Of a stretch of 64,000 nucleotides of DNA, positions 10,598-22,931 are shown one piece after another. The DNA is taken from assembly GCA_903813345.2 (NCBI GenBank), contig CAIIXF020000010.1, positions 28,976,425 to 29,040,424 on the forward strand. Direction: 5' to 3'. The notes under the pieces were generated by a model, which worked only from the letters and a program-made list of their open reading frames with translations, was not told where the DNA came from and did not search any database. Position 1 is the first letter of the stretch. Each line of letters begins with the position of its first letter. Made by a program: the position numbers and the translations under genes. This DNA comes from Owenia fusiformis (Eukaryota; Annelida; Polychaeta; Sabellida; Oweniidae).

Positions 10598-12736
10598 CTG
10601 AAAGAAGACAAAAACACATCACAAATATGAACAAAGGGGATTACAAATCCTGGATGATCAAAATCATGAGTTTGAGCAGTGTAAGAAGTGGATAGGATGT
10701 CATCCTCCGAACACAGGCCTCCAGAACTTGTACCTTGTTCTTCCAGAAGAAGGAAGGAATATAGTGGATGATGTCTAGGGCCCTGCATTCAGAGGAAGGA
10801 AGCGAGGTCCTATCAGAATCCGATTCCTCTTTCCCCTTTCCCCATCCCAAGCTCAATGTCAAACTGAACCAACATTTCTTAAAAACATCTGAAAACATCT
10901 ACAACCTCAAGGTTAAGTTGTAGCAACTGAAACCTTGTGATTCAAGATGTGAAATCACCTATATACCTGTATCTAACTTAAAGGTTTGATTATCTTTCAC
11001 ATGAAATTCACATAAATGAATGCTTTATCTCAACGTTACCTAATCATGAACATCTAGTACCTACTACACCTAGTTACTCTACTTCAGAAAATGTGCCTTT
11101 TCCTCAAAGTGTCTCGCCAAAATTCATACCTGAGACAATTAGAAATTGTTTCAGAGAACACTTGAAGGTTGATGTGTGTGCTATCTATTCATCCTACATA
11201 TATAAACCCTTTTTTGAATTTTCAATCTGATCAAGCTTTTTCTGTTTAGTTTGAACAAATTCTCCAATTTTCATGCATTTCTTTGTAAATAAGAGTATGA
11301 ACCCCAACTCTGTGCCTGTTTAGTTTATTCCTTACTGCTAGCCCAATGTTTTTTTTTCTTGATTTCAGTTTTAAAAATGACCAAAAGGATCCTATCTACA
11401 GACACACAAATATGATGGCTACCCTGCATCATCATGATAAACCATGCCATCTCAAATCTTCAGGTGAAACAGAAAGATGCTATGAGTATCAGAATGACCC
11501 TGCATTGCTAAATATTCATATAGTCCTCAAAAATTTAAACCAATTGATTTCATGTATTCAGTGATATCTTATGACTTAAAATATCATATCTTACCTTATA
11601 AAATCATATCCAGACTAGATGAATTTCTGATACAAGCATAAATGCAGTATTAAACTCTCCATATATGCAACTGTTAAAACAAAATCTTAAACCGAAGTAT
11701 AAGACCAAATAAAACCAGGGCACTTGCAAGGCACCAATAAAATTATGAGTTAACGTTTACATACCAGATTTAAAGATCTCCCCTAAATAATAAGTTCATA
11801 ATAAGGTCACATATATTACACTCAATTCCACGAAAATCCAGAAGATCAACAGTTCTGAAACTTTCCAACAATTTAATTCATCCACTGAGTCTACCTATCC
11901 TCTCAATTCCTAGCTAATTCTCTCTTATTCGCCCTGTTTTACCAAATATCCCCGATAACCCTGATTTTTTAGTAGGCATTTTAGATCGGTTTTATAAAGC
12001 CTAGATATTTACACATCCTTTTGGCATTTGTTTTATCTGCCTCCCATCAAAGAAGATATGTTTATAGCCTTGTTCAACATAGGAACCTGGCAAACTGAGA
12101 CCACAAACACCGAACATAGTTAGGCTTACATCCCCATCAATGTTTAATCTCCTCTCTCATTATGCCTCACATATTTTCTCTCTAAAATTTGAATGACAAG
12201 ACCATATTTTGATATTTCTGTAAAGTAATTATTTGTCAAGGGAGTGAACTATATCCCTATACCTTATAACAAAGGTTCTGGAAGAAGGATGGGTGTATCC
12301 TATTTGATCCAGATCTTTTTGTGTTAGGTATTTTATTCCTCGCTGACCTAGAAGTCACATTTTGAATTTCTAATGACATAAAAATCAAGATTATTTCTAC
12401 TCGTATCTAGTCAATTAACCAATTAAAATGCATAACTTCAAATATTGCTGCAACTTTTTGATCAACCAAATCATATTAACCTACCTGAACTTAGATGAAT
12501 ATCCATAAAGTATCAATGACGAGTTAATGAAAAAATACCTTAGCGTATAAAGCCACGACGAAGGTCATACAGATGTCACATTTTTGCATCGTCAACTTCG
12601 ATAAAGTGACATTCTTACATTTTTTATGATAACTTATCTCACTTTGAAAGAGAGATCATAGCTTTCTATCAGTTTCTTTCTTGTTGGAAAATAAATGGTT
12701 GTGATAAATATCAGAATGAAATTACAATAAGTCAAG
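10598..12736. other. Intron 4 of the RhoGEF gene, right-hand of exon 5
   Basis: No exon recognised. Holds a worn minus-oriented family B piece near 11215-11345 and another near 12165-12230. The segment around 11395-11520 shares GTGAAACAGAAAGATG and ATGAGTATCA with 49340-49480, a low-copy repeat of unknown type. Confidence 0.4.
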
Positions 12737-12900
12737 ACAAACAAGGCATTAAAATGCAAAATGTCAACACCTGCCATTTGTTACACATACTGAATGCAGA
12801 GCATAAACCACCAAACACTTATCTAAACACCAACCACAGCCCATAAAAAAAACTATAACAATATGTCACCACCAATGTCACCACTTCTGGTGGTGACATT
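12737..12900 (+). repeat. Copy of interspersed repeat family A
   Basis: Contains AAGGCATTAAAATGCAAAAT, ACACCTGCCATTTGTTACA, the CCAAACAC-rich middle and a tail in which CACCA is repeated before ACTTCTGGTGGTGACATT. Confidence 0.75.
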
Positions 12901-13142
12901 AAATCAATGAAAATTCTTGCCAGTCATTTCATTTGAAAACTTAGTCTTACTTCAATCCCTTGTGACCCAGCCCCTCCCCCCCTTTTAAGTCGAGCCCCCC
13001 CCCTATATATCCAAGTGAAGTAAGTTAGGAAGGGGGTCTAAAACTTGATGCATCACTTACCAAAATGCAATATCAATTTTTACATCTACTGTAGCAGTTC
13101 TTCAATATTCTTTAAATTCATTCTTATCGAAATATCCATATG

Positions 13143-13315
13143 CTCAAATCATGTTTATTCCTCTTGATTTCTCTATAAAGTTTTCATTAACTACCAGATT
13201 TTCTTGCATTTCTATACAATTTAGAGTATCCCCTACATGCCTCTTTACTTTATTCCTTGCTGATTCCAGTAATTTCCACTCTATTTTTCATTTAAAAACA
13301 TGACCATCATGACAT
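13143..13315 (-). repeat. Copy of interspersed repeat family B
   Basis: Minus-oriented with TTGCATTTCTATACAATTTA, ACTTTATTCCTTGCTGATTC and AACATGACCATCATGACATT. Confidence 0.8.
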
Positions 13316-14478
13316 TTTCTCTTGAATATTGTACCTAATTTAGCATGACCATACACTTGATATATACCTGAACAAAAATATCAGTTGATCAAAGATTTAC
13401 CTAAACATACCTTGATAACAACTTGGCATTTAACATATTATATCATCAACACTGTAATATGGGGTGAAATCAAAAATATTTTGCATGTGCATGAGATTGT
13501 GTGTTTTTTGTCATTTTTATGCAAAATATTGTTAAGACAATAGAATGTGGAAACATTGATACACTTATATAACTTTGGATCAGACAAAATATTTACAAAT
13601 GGCATTCACTGCCATGAAACTTTTTCCCATTTTTATACTTTCCCTAGGTAACTTGAAATCTTAATGAAGCAAACAGACACCATGTTATGTATGGGAACAC
13701 CCTGCCCTGAGTGGTAATACAGTTTGATGAGCAGGTATTTTATATGAGTGAATTAACTATTCATAAGCAAAAATTCAAGAAGTTGTAACAATTTGTTCAG
13801 AAATATGCCAAGGTCACAGTGGGTGAATTTACAAAAAATTGCATTTTCAAATTTTGGGGAATAGAAATGAGATTTTGAAAATAGGCTTGCACCCACCTGA
13901 AATTCTGTTTGCACCCACTTGAAAATAAAATTTAAAAAAAACATGAAAAATTGGCATATTTTTGTCTGAACTGTGAAAATGAGAATTTTGCACCCACGTA
14001 AGAAAAAATCCTGAGGATATCACTCAGACTAATGAATTTTACTGAAATATGTAGAACTCAAGGGTCATTCAATCGTTAGAAGAGAAATGGGCAAAAAACT
14101 GAATATAGCAGATTGACATTTTAAGCATTGACCTAGTACTAGCTGAAGTGATGGAAATATGTTGTTAGTGATAAACAATACATACAACTGGTAAATAACT
14201 ACATTTGTAAGACACTCGCCCTTAGAAAAATATCTACAATATCCCTTTTTCATTAAAGAATAATCCAAAATAGAGAAAAACAAACTGGGAATAATAAATA
14301 TTGATATTATCACAACCTGAATTTGATAAAACTGAAGACATCAAATACAGATCCTTCTTAAAATATGTCAAATTACCATGATAAGATGACGTCATTTTGG
14401 TGGAGTTACAAGTTACAGCACACTGGTTTGATTGCAGAGTATGTACTCCACCCTACTCTCCTACAAGAAAATGCAATG
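13316..14478. other. Intron 4, noncoding
   Basis: No gene. The phrase TTGCACCCACCTGAAA (13887-13902, with relatives at about 13911 and 13990) recurs in inverted form near 30931-30946, so part of this stretch is an unclassified low-copy repeat. Confidence 0.4.
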
Positions 14479-14652
14479 GCCGTCATGTTTTAAAATGTAA
14501 GGTACAGTGAAAGAGAATGGGATCCGCAAGGAATAAAATACACAAACATGTAGTGAAAGACTCCAAATTAAATGAAAATGACAGAAAATCAGTTACTTCA
14601 TTTAAATTTTACAGACATCAGGTGGAATAGAAAGGACCATCAACTGACATTT
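14479..14652 (+). repeat. Copy of interspersed repeat family B
   Basis: A diverged plus-oriented copy: GTCATGTTTTAAAATGTAAG at the start and GCAAGGAATAAAATACAC in the middle. Confidence 0.7.
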
Positions 14653-15494
14653 AAGTTAGTACAAGGTCACAATATACTTTACACAGACTATCTCTGATTT
14701 TGAAAACACAAGAATTCTTATATATAAGGAAAACGTTAAAGTCACAGGATCATTCAAAATCTGAACCCTTCACAAGAGATCAAGTTTGTCTTCACTCTTA
14801 GATTTGATTTGTTGTCCTTTCCTTCATGGAATCAGAATATAGAGTTATGAAAATCACCGTGACTTGACATTCATTCTACAAAAAGCCGCATTTGAATTGA
14901 GATCATTGAGACCATATAAGCATCAACATTCACCTTCACTAGTCATGGGGAAATTTGGCTAAAGCACATTTCGTTATTTTATTTTCAGCTTTACTATTAA
15001 ATGTATTTATGTTAGATAATGGAATGGGATAATTGGGGTTTGTTTTCCCTATTAGCCTTGTAGACGTTTTTCTTTTTCTTGGTGTGTTCTGTAACAATAT
15101 TTCCTTTCCCTTCGACATGTGTGCATACATATTTGGTGCAGCATTTCATTATGTAAGATGCATTACTTAGTACTTACACTGAGTTTGGATAATCCCCATA
15201 TCCTGAACCTTCTATAGGATAACCTAGTTCTATCCTAACCTTTAAATTGAAATAACATTCATGATGTCCAAAAGACCAGATTTAAACACGTACCTCATGT
15301 TGTAGAGTTTTGCATTGTCTTTTCAATGTACTTGTCTAAAGTGTTTGACACTTATGTTTGAACTCAGTTAGAATTTAATCTCAATTTACAATATTGAATG
15401 TCTTAAAGATTTTGCCCAGTCACATGTTCAAAATGTCAAATCGGCTTGAGATTTTTTTGCAAAATCCTTCTTATAGTTTAAAGCAAGTTATGAT

Positions 15495-15615
15495 ATTTGG
15501 CATTTCCATGTAATTTAAAGTGTGGACTTTGTAGGTATTTACTTTATTCCTTGCTAATTCCACTCTTTTCCACTCTATTTTGCATTTTAAACCATGACCT
15601 CCTTGACATTTTTTC
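15495..15615 (-). repeat. Partial copy of interspersed repeat family B
   Basis: Retains the half with TTTACTTTATTCCTTGCTAA, CACTCTTTTCCACTCTATTT and CCATGACCTCCTTGACATTT. The adjoining intron (15616-16269) shows nothing recognisable. Confidence 0.65.
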
Positions 15616-16269
15616 TCACGGGTGTTAAGTCACATGTTAACCAGTTGTCATCTGCGAAATCTTGCAAAAATATAAATGAACTATTTTGCAGCATTTTGAA
15701 TCTGATAAAATCTCCACATTTGCAATGATGCAATTAAAAGTGCATTTTACGCATATTTCCTTTTCGGTATCTTTACATGATATTCTACATGAAGACAGAT
15801 TCTTGAGCTGAACTTCAAAATTGTACACTTTTCAAGAGTTATTCTCATAGAAAACAATGTATTTTCTTACCATAAAACATTTGTAAAGCTCCTAGTTGTT
15901 ATTGTCACTCAAACCTCATTGTTCCATGCAGGAGATTCAAAACTTTAAGCCAAAAGGTTTCCTTGTTTACAATGTCATAAAAGTTGGCTCCGGCTATGCT
16001 GACATTTTATGTTAATTTTATGACGGCTCATAATGCAACACTCTAAAACGTGAAATCTATGTGTGCAATATATGCCAAATCTGCATGATTTATTAGAATG
16101 ATAAGGTTTCCTAGAAATGCAACATTCATTATACATGTATAATTCTAAAGTATACGGTTATATAAAAGTTATATAAAATTCCCAATGGTAAACTTACTTT
16201 CCAGTTATATAAAATCCCCGGGGTTAAAATAACTTTCTAGTAATGCACATTTCATATCCCCTCTCTCGA

Positions 16270-16385
16270 AAATCTCAAAATTTCCTGTTTTTTCAGTACA
16301 ATTTCTAGGACCAACATCAATTTATTCCTTGCATATTCCATTCATATCTACTCCTATCTTATATCAAACACCTTAACAATGATAA
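16270..16385 (-). repeat. Partial copy of interspersed repeat family B
   Basis: Worn minus-oriented copy around TTTATTCCTTGCATATTCCA. From here to about 17380 the intron is otherwise featureless. Confidence 0.45.
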
Positions 16386-17398
16386 CACTGATCTTTATAC
16401 AAGATCCCCCAAAAATATGCAAAACGAATCTCAACTTACCGATGACTCCTTCAAACATGCAGACCAACATAAAGTTCTGGATATTCAAGTTACGACTCAA
16501 ACTGTAACAGTTGCAGGTTTGAAATTCCTCGAAGAAATATATTCAACAAATAAGATTAGCTTTAGCATGACTTGACCTAAACACCTTGAGTAAATAAATA
16601 CACTTCAGAACTAAGAACTTACTTCTAAGTCTCCATTCCTCAGATATGAACAGCTATTGTAGAACATGCAATTTTGGCAAATATTTTTTTTAGATACTTG
16701 AAAAGTCAGCCAGGGTTTTTTCTCAGTAGAATTACATTTTAGATGAAGTATGATTTCCATCATGTCAATGCATTTATATATTTAAATCCAGGATATATTT
16801 ATCTTTGGGATAAGATTTGTAGGTCAAAATTCCTTAGAATATCTGAAAGGTTTGAGTATGGTATTATCTCCATTTGCTAACTTTATCTCTTGTTCTAACG
16901 CGTACCCAGGATGTATGGACTTGAGTGACATCTATTTAAATAATATTTTTATTAATTATTTCAACATCAATTTTCAAAAAAGAACAAACTAATTTCAATA
17001 TTTAGTTTGAAGTAAATAAACCTATGAATTCATTTTTTGTCAAAGGTAGAATGCATATACTAGAATCTGCCCACCCAGAATGGGCATGTAACCTTAAGAA
17101 GGATATATTTCTGAAGTTCATAAACCATAGTATAATCCCCATATCTTGACCCTGCTACAGGTTAAGCTATACTGTATCTTACCCTCAGGATGAACCTACC
17201 TACTTCAACCTACTCTAATATTCATAAGTGGACCCACCATATGTGAGAAATAAGTCATAGAGGCCATTACCAGCTGATAATGCACGTAACATATTAGACC
17301 CATCACATAGTACAATCTTTATCACAACCTGCCCTGTTGCAAACAAATCCAGAACTATACCCATGTTTATGGGGGGGGGTGAGTGTCATCTCTACTAA

Positions 17399-17718
17399 TG
17401 GTAAAATTTTACGAGGCAACTTGTCAGACTCAAGACAATGTTCATTAAAACCTCCCCTGATGGTTCTGCCCCTCCCACTTTAATGCGGAGGATGGGCTGC
17501 CCCAATCCCTCTAGATGGTCCAAATTTAGTAGAGACAATTTATGAGGTTCCAAACAGTGTTCATTAAAACCTCCCCTGATGGTTCTGCCCCTCCCACTTT
17601 AATGGTGAGGATAGGGTGCCACCATCCCTCTAGATGGTCCAAATTTAGTAGAGACAATTTATGAGGTTCCAAACAGTGTTTATTAAAACCTACCTTGATG
17701 ATTCTGTCCCCTTGTTGC
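17399..17718 (-). repeat. ~119 bp tandem repeat overlapping the 3' end of PDZ exon 4
   Basis: TTCATTAAAACC (TTTATTAAAACC in the last unit) recurs at 17441, 17560 and 17679. The last unit contains the true exon 4 end and its donor (exon bases 17694-17718). The other two carry a diverged copy of the same exon piece in which the donor GTAGGT has become GGAGGT. So the array contains decayed duplicates of an exon-intron boundary. Confidence 0.8.
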
Positions 17719-17743
17719 ACTCCGACCTTTGCAGCTGCGCCAT
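17694..17743 (-). CDS. ARHGEF12: Exon 4 of the PDZ-RhoGEF gene: middle of the PDZ domain
   Basis: A 50 bp exon with acceptor TTATAG and donor GTAGGT, phase 1 in and phase 0 out. It encodes residues 654-670, (N)GAAAKVGVQQGDRIIK. GAA plus the GD.I..VNG motif that continues into the next exon is the classic PDZ core (helix A and the following turn). Codon 654 is split between exons 3 and 4 and reads AAT. The 3' end of this exon and the flanking intron are part of a ~119 bp tandem repeat; the extra copies have lost the GT donor. Confidence 0.95.
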
Positions 17744-18384
17744 CTATAATATAAACACATCATAAGATGCTGCATATATTCAAAATTGAGAATTCAAAAC
17801 ATAATTGCTGAGAGCCAGAAGTATTTTATAGCCAAAAGTTCATGACTTTCAGAGAAAAATATATTTGGAATTTTTCAATATATTTAAAAAAAATATCCAA
17901 TGTCTTTTCTCCCAATTTACACAATAGGTAAAAAGACTGCTCAGTATAAACTTATTGATATTGAGATTATTTCTTCTCATTTTTCAATTCATTTTCCAGA
18001 GTATTATAAGGTCTGAACATTATAGTTCTCATAAGCTTGTATATGTTTCCTTATCCAACTATCATTAACCTCTTGAATCCCAGGCTCTAAAATCGGTTGA
18101 AACCAGAGATTTTTTCATTTTTGCCACCTTTTGACATTATACTACATACATATACAACTTCAGATGCTAAACTTAGTAAAATTAGATGGCAGATATCATT
18201 TCTACACATTTTAAAACAATTTTTGTGTTAATTGGATGAAAATTGTTCAAATAAGAGCAATTTTATGGAAACATTTTGTGACAGATTTTCTCGTCACTCT
18301 GGGTTTCAAGGTCATTTCCGAGAAATATCGTCACTCTAGGTAGTCAAGAGGTTAAGAGGGAGAATATAAAAAATGGTTGCTTAC

Positions 18385-18489
18385 TTTCTTTGACTGATTG
18401 CACATATACTGGATTGTCACCACTGACTGTTAGTCCATAACCCCGTTCATCTCTCTGTATTAGGACGTATCTCTGGATCAACGCTTGCC
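18385..18489 (-). CDS. ARHGEF12: Exon 3 of the PDZ-RhoGEF gene: first half of the PDZ domain
   Basis: A 105 bp exon, phase 1 in and phase 1 out, with acceptor GTTTAG and donor GTAAGC. It encodes residues about 619-654, including QRYVLIQRDERGYGLTVSG and DNPVYVQSVKE. GYGL is the carboxylate-binding loop of the PDZ domain (the GLGF motif). The SGDNPV-VQSVKE pattern is the one I know from LARG/ARHGEF12 rather than ARHGEF11. In this family the PDZ domain binds C-terminal tails of membrane receptors such as plexin-B, recruiting the exchange factor to the plasma membrane to activate RhoA downstream of G12/13. The 5' part of the exon together with its acceptor is tandemly repeated twice more just upstream (18518-18682); those copies carry a stop codon. 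Confidence 0.95.
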
Positions 18490-18682
18490 CTAAACACAGA
18501 AATATAACATTTAAAATTGTTAGTCCATTGCCCCGCTCATCTCTCTGTATTAGGACGTATCTCTAGATCAATGCTTGCTCTAAACACAGAAATATAACAT
18601 TTAAAATTGTTAGTCCATAGCCCCTCTCATCTCTCTGTATTAGGACGTATCTCTAGATCAATGCTTGCTCTAAACACAGAAA
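18428..18682 (-). repeat. 90 bp tandem triplication of the 5' part of PDZ exon 3 and its acceptor
   Basis: TGTTAGTCCAT starts units at 18428, 18518 and 18608. The first is the functional exon 3 plus 28 bp of intron. The other two repeat the exon-coding stretch and the GTTTAG acceptor but read ATC TAG where the true exon reads ATC CAG, so they are stopped after four codons, and they have no donor in frame. The copies differ from the exon at only a handful of positions, suggesting a recent event. Confidence 0.9.
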
Positions 18683-18699
18683 AGAGCCCCAAGATCAAA

Positions 18700-18800
18700 T
18701 GACTTAATATTAAATGAACCTCTTTAGTGGAACACCTCCCAAGTGGAACACTTTTTAGAGGTACCAAATGTGTAATCATTTAGACAGGTTTTACTGTGTT
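18700..18800. mobile_element. Right-end fragment of a family C (pogo-like) MITE
   Basis: Shows AGTGGAACACCTCCCAAGTG, AGAGGTACCAAAT and the terminus TTTAGACAGGTTTTACTGTG. The same end occurs at 60959-60978. The left terminus is missing. Confidence 0.6.
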
Positions 18801-18937
18801 CAAGTGAGACAAATTAATATCCTAAAATTTCGTCAGATGAGGGGAAGAGGAGAAACTGAACCATAACAAAGTTAACTTTGTTTTTCCGTGACTTGATAAT
18901 ATTAGACTCCATCCCTTAAAACATCTGAAATTCTCAC

Positions 18938-19074
18938 CTCTTGAATCAACTGTTGGAATAGACTCCTCTTCATCATCGTCCCCAAGTTTCTCTTCCGGCA
19001 TTATGTCCTTCTTATCACGGTTTTCTTTGTCCTTTTTGGATGAACCATGTTCTAGTTTAGACAGTGACCCCAAT
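18938..19074 (-). CDS. ARHGEF12: Exon 2 of the PDZ-RhoGEF gene: charged linker before the PDZ domain
   Basis: A 137 bp exon with acceptor TTTACAG before 19074 and donor GTGAGA after 18938. It enters in phase 2 and leaves in phase 1, fitting both neighbours. It encodes residues about 573-618: a Lys/Asp/Glu-rich linker with the run SSKKDKENRDKKD followed by an acidic stretch GDDDEEES. In vertebrate PDZ-RhoGEFs a similar short charged Ser/Lys-rich segment sits directly in front of the PDZ domain. The first intron separating this exon from the start exon is about 35 kb and full of transposons. Small phase-compatible exons inside that intron cannot be excluded. Confidence 0.85.
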
Positions 19075-19119
19075 CTGTAAATACAAGATCAAACAAAATA
19101 ATATGAATGTAAAATGCAA

Positions 19120-20114
19120 ATAAAAACAAGGCATAAACATGATAAAATCAATGGTTAACAATTTGTTCCAACCACCAAACTCTGACATCAACTAATATCC
19201 ATACAAGTCAACCTGTTTTCAATTCCCTATCAAAATCTCCATAAAAAGCTAATATGGCCATATTTTCAAAAGTCAAAAAGCCAAGGTGAAGGTCACATCA
19301 AGAAAACCGGAATGTTAGTCAAACAGGCCAATAACATGACAAACGTAGCAACCTAGTTGCAGTTACAAAACTGTAACCATTTGTTACAAATGTCAAATGC
19401 CAGTCACAAAAAACATGGCTATAACAACATGCCACAACTTCTTAGTCAAGATGACACAAAGATTACCTCTATCATCACACACAAACAAGGTCAACGACCA
19501 GTCAGGTTACCCTGCATGAAAAACAATTAAATTGAACATACCAGGATAACAGAAAGCTTAGACAAATTAGACTCATGAATAGGCAACAGGCTTAAGTGTT
19601 AATAGACAGATTCAAGGAATAAATAAATAAATATCAGAACATCAGCCAGTCAATATGATTTGCTCTTACAAGGTTGAACATCCCAAAGCTTACAATTGCC
19701 AAAAAAGTTAATATAAGGAGGTGTTCACATTTCAAGATTTCTTAACATCCAAGTCTATAGCAGATTAAAAAGACCAAAAAGTGTTTATATTGAGAGGTGT
19801 TCATAGGTACTGCATAGGTATTTGAATACAAGTGGAACAGTTATTTAAAGTCCTATTGCTCATTGACTCCATGTAACTGAACTTCTGTAAGTGGAACACC
19901 TTGCAAGTGGAACCCTTTTTTGTGGTCACAAAGGCGTTCCACTTACACAGGTTCTAATATATACAGAGTTTTCTGTCTGTAGCTCATTCTAATCAAACAA
20001 GTTCACTGACATGAATTATAATATGGAAATATTAAAGATTGCTAAAATAAACCTAGGGATTAAGTTCATCCATGAGAAACAATGCTCTAATCAATCAGAT
20101 CGTAGGATCATTTG
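19120..20114. other. Start of intron 1: degenerate repeats
   Basis: Contains worn family A pieces (about 19120-19215 and 19330-19445) and family C-like fragments (about 19720-19960, with GTGGAACACCTTGCAAGTGG and GGCGTTCCACTTACACAGG). No exon recognised. Confidence 0.5.
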
Positions 20115-21452
20115 TTAACTCTCTTAGTGCCGGTGCGACTTTTTGTTCGTTTGACGTCTCAGTGCCGGTGCGACTTTTAGGTCGTTTTTGAAGGAAAATT
20201 GTGTAAAACTCAAATATGTTCGTATTTCCAATTCAGAAGTGATTGAAAACACAATAAAACTATCTGATTACATACTTCAGTACTATACCTTATGTAAATG
20301 CCTCATATTGAGCCAATGGAATAGTGATAAGAGGAGAAATTAGAGTGAAACTCGACATATTCCACCACGTCTTGGAAACATTTTCAATATGGCGCCATTG
20401 GGGAAATCCCTGGGGAAATCCATTTGACATGTCATTTTGAAACGTATGATAATTGATTAATAATTGATAAAAACTTCAATAATGCTTGCAAACGAAAAAT
20501 TTAACGATTATTTATAATCTTATTTGAAGTATTACTCAATTCTAAATGCATATTATTACAAAATGATATATATAGAGAAGTGTAACTAAAATGTATATAT
20601 CTTGAGAATGATCGGTTCATAGATTTAACCTACTTTTCAAATGAAGATCATTCCCCGATCTTCATGTATGTTTAGCAGATTTTATTACTTATGAATGCAT
20701 TCTGTATGCTATCAATAATACAAAGTAATCTGATTTGGAGCTATATTCATCAAGTACCTCGCGTGTGTCATTGCTGAAGCAGATCGGAAGTTTTCGTTTC
20801 ACTTTCATTTTACAGCATACACTGCCACAAATCAGTCGTTTTTTGTTTTTGACAAAATCATGTGAGATTTTGATTTTGGAGTAAAAAAGACTTAAATTCA
20901 GACCTATCAAGGAAATACCTTGATGAAAATGTTGAAGAGGATGTCATGGATTCGATTTATTCAGAAATGATCACATCCAATGTTGTCAGTTCACCGGAAA
21001 AGGAGGTTTCCTGTACAATGAATTTTTTTACTGAATTTTCCCCAGTTGTTTACATTGATTCAGTACATGTCCATGTGAAATTGGGCCTTGTGGTGTATCC
21101 AATGGCATCTTTGATAGGTAAGCATGATATCTATATTCCTTGTAAAAACTGAAATCGTAACGACTATCCAAGTAGTTCATTGTTTATGTACTTTTACTCT
21201 CAGCAGACTACATGTACATAATCTTAGTGTACCAGAAGTACTGCATGATTTCAATGACATACAATGACAGAGCACTGTAATACCAATGGTTGCGGAATAT
21301 CAGATAGAAATTCTTTTGATCACCACGGTAAGGTATTCTGTACTCATTCATTTATTATTGAATGCATTTGATTCTTTTCTAGGCATTCTAGGAAAATATG
21401 TATGTTGCGGCAAAGTAGCAAAATGTTGGTTTGTCAGCAAAGAAAGTAGGGG

Positions 21453-21551
21453 AAGGATGAGTGGACCGATGCTAACATACCCGAGAAAGCTTTCGCTGGA
21501 CTCCTGCTGTATATTTGGTGTCATCAGAAAGACATACTGGATGCTAGTCCA
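21453..21551 (+). pseudogene. Decayed piggyBac transposase fragment
   Basis: The frame reads KDEWTDANIPEKAFAGLLLY, then IWCHQKDILDASP and a stop. This resembles the E...AF.GLLL..G..K segment near the start of the DDE transposase domain of piggyBac elements, which is immediately followed there by a Y-W motif. The catalytic aspartates were not found, and several stops follow. The fit to the surrounding TTAA element supports the assignment. Confidence 0.5.
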
Positions 21552-22495
21552 TAGATACCATGAACATTGGAAAGTAATGACCAGAAATAGATAAAGGAGG
21601 TACATATGTATGACTTGTTTTAACTTCCCAAATAACGAAATCAAGAATATATTTTTTCGCAGTTTTGAAATTTTGTGTCTATTTATTTTCACTAACTTTG
21701 AGTTTTTCTGAATTTCATGGCTTGTACTTTTTGTAGATTTGGGAACAAATTTTTCCAGTTTTTTTAATTTCTTTGATTAAAATCTTTTAGAACCCAACTT
21801 AAAATTAAGAAAACAGTACCATTCTACCTTTTTTCACCAAGCACTAGACTAAAATTTATATTGTGCGAAATTGAACTATTGGGATTTTGCGGCTACTGTA
21901 TTCTCTCCAATGAGAGCATACTGTACTTCCCAAGATGAATCAGTTGAAATTGAATCAGTCGAAGGGATAGGTAGAAAAAATATCGCCAATAATCTTTTTA
22001 CAAGATGTTATCACTGAGCTGAGGTTTACATACTGTACAGCTCCCATATATCTTTCTCTGAATTGGATTAATCATATACCATATTCAATAATAATCAAAA
22101 CTATAATGCATTAAACTTTGTGTTTTCTTGAGATCATGAAAGTCGCATGTACTTTATTGATACTATGTGTTCATTTAATAGAATACAGTATTACAATTTG
22201 TGAATCTTCAAAAAATCATGAAAAGTGCAAAATATAATTGAACAGGAAATTTACAGAGAATACAGTATATCATGCTAGATTCCCGGGGCTAGATATTGTA
22301 ATACAGTACATGTATTTTTTCCATGCAGATACTGTGCAAAGTATGAAGCAGCAAATACAGTATAATAACAATTATCATAAACATAGCCATCATTTTATTT
22401 GACAAAAAAATAAATGTCCAATGCACAAGATAAAGTTTGGTCGGACTATCAATTTCCTAAATCATTTCAGATAGCAAAATATATACAGTAAAACC

Positions 22496-22931
22496 TGTCT
22501 AATCCGAATGCCAGTAGGGCTGGCTAAAAGCTTTGAGATTTTGAGGTGGTTTCATCTGCAAGATTCTTGCTTTTGAAGAAATATAAATGCATAAAATCAT
22601 TCTGAATTAATATTAATACTTTTATTGACAACATAGCTTTGTTCATGCCAGATAAACCAATTAAGATTGAGATCATTTGTTGTTTTTTCAAAAGTTTTGA
22701 TAGCATAAGAAATCAGTGTTAAATTGAAAATACGTGAGCAGTTTTGCAAGAAATATGTGATATTTTGTGAAAAGTGTTTGTTTAGACAAGTTATTTTTCA
22801 AATATGAGTGTTCGCATTAGAGGTGTTCAGATTTCAAGGTTTTTTTTAACATAGGAATCAATGGGAGGAAAAAATTTGGACATCAAAAAATGTTTGGATT
22901 AGCCAGGTGTTCGGATGTACGGGTTTCACTG
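22496..22931. mobile_element. Pogo/Tigger-like MITE (family C), most intact copy
   Basis: TA on both sides (22494-22495, 22932-22933). The left end CAGTAAAACCTGTCTAATCC and right end GGATGTACGGGTTTCACTG are inverted repeats with mismatches. The subterminal phrases TTCGGATT-like and GAGGTGTTCAGATTTCAAGG are shared with the other family copies. 436 bp, no transposase. It sits inside the piggyBac-like element and so is younger than it. Confidence 0.75.

Noticed and set aside
10579-10898. Overlapping minus-strand frames upstream of exon 5
   Set aside because: They show no domain, overlap each other in different frames and disagree with the exon 5 acceptor at 10598.
17526-17720. Minus-strand 64-codon frame containing QQGDRIIKV
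   Set aside because: It is exon 4 reading through its donor into the tandemly repeated intron; the conserved continuation VNGTLVT is found in exon 5.
21286-21692. 100-codon frames on both strands inside the piggyBac-like element
   Set aside because: They are in different frames from the transposase-like segment and show no domain of their own.
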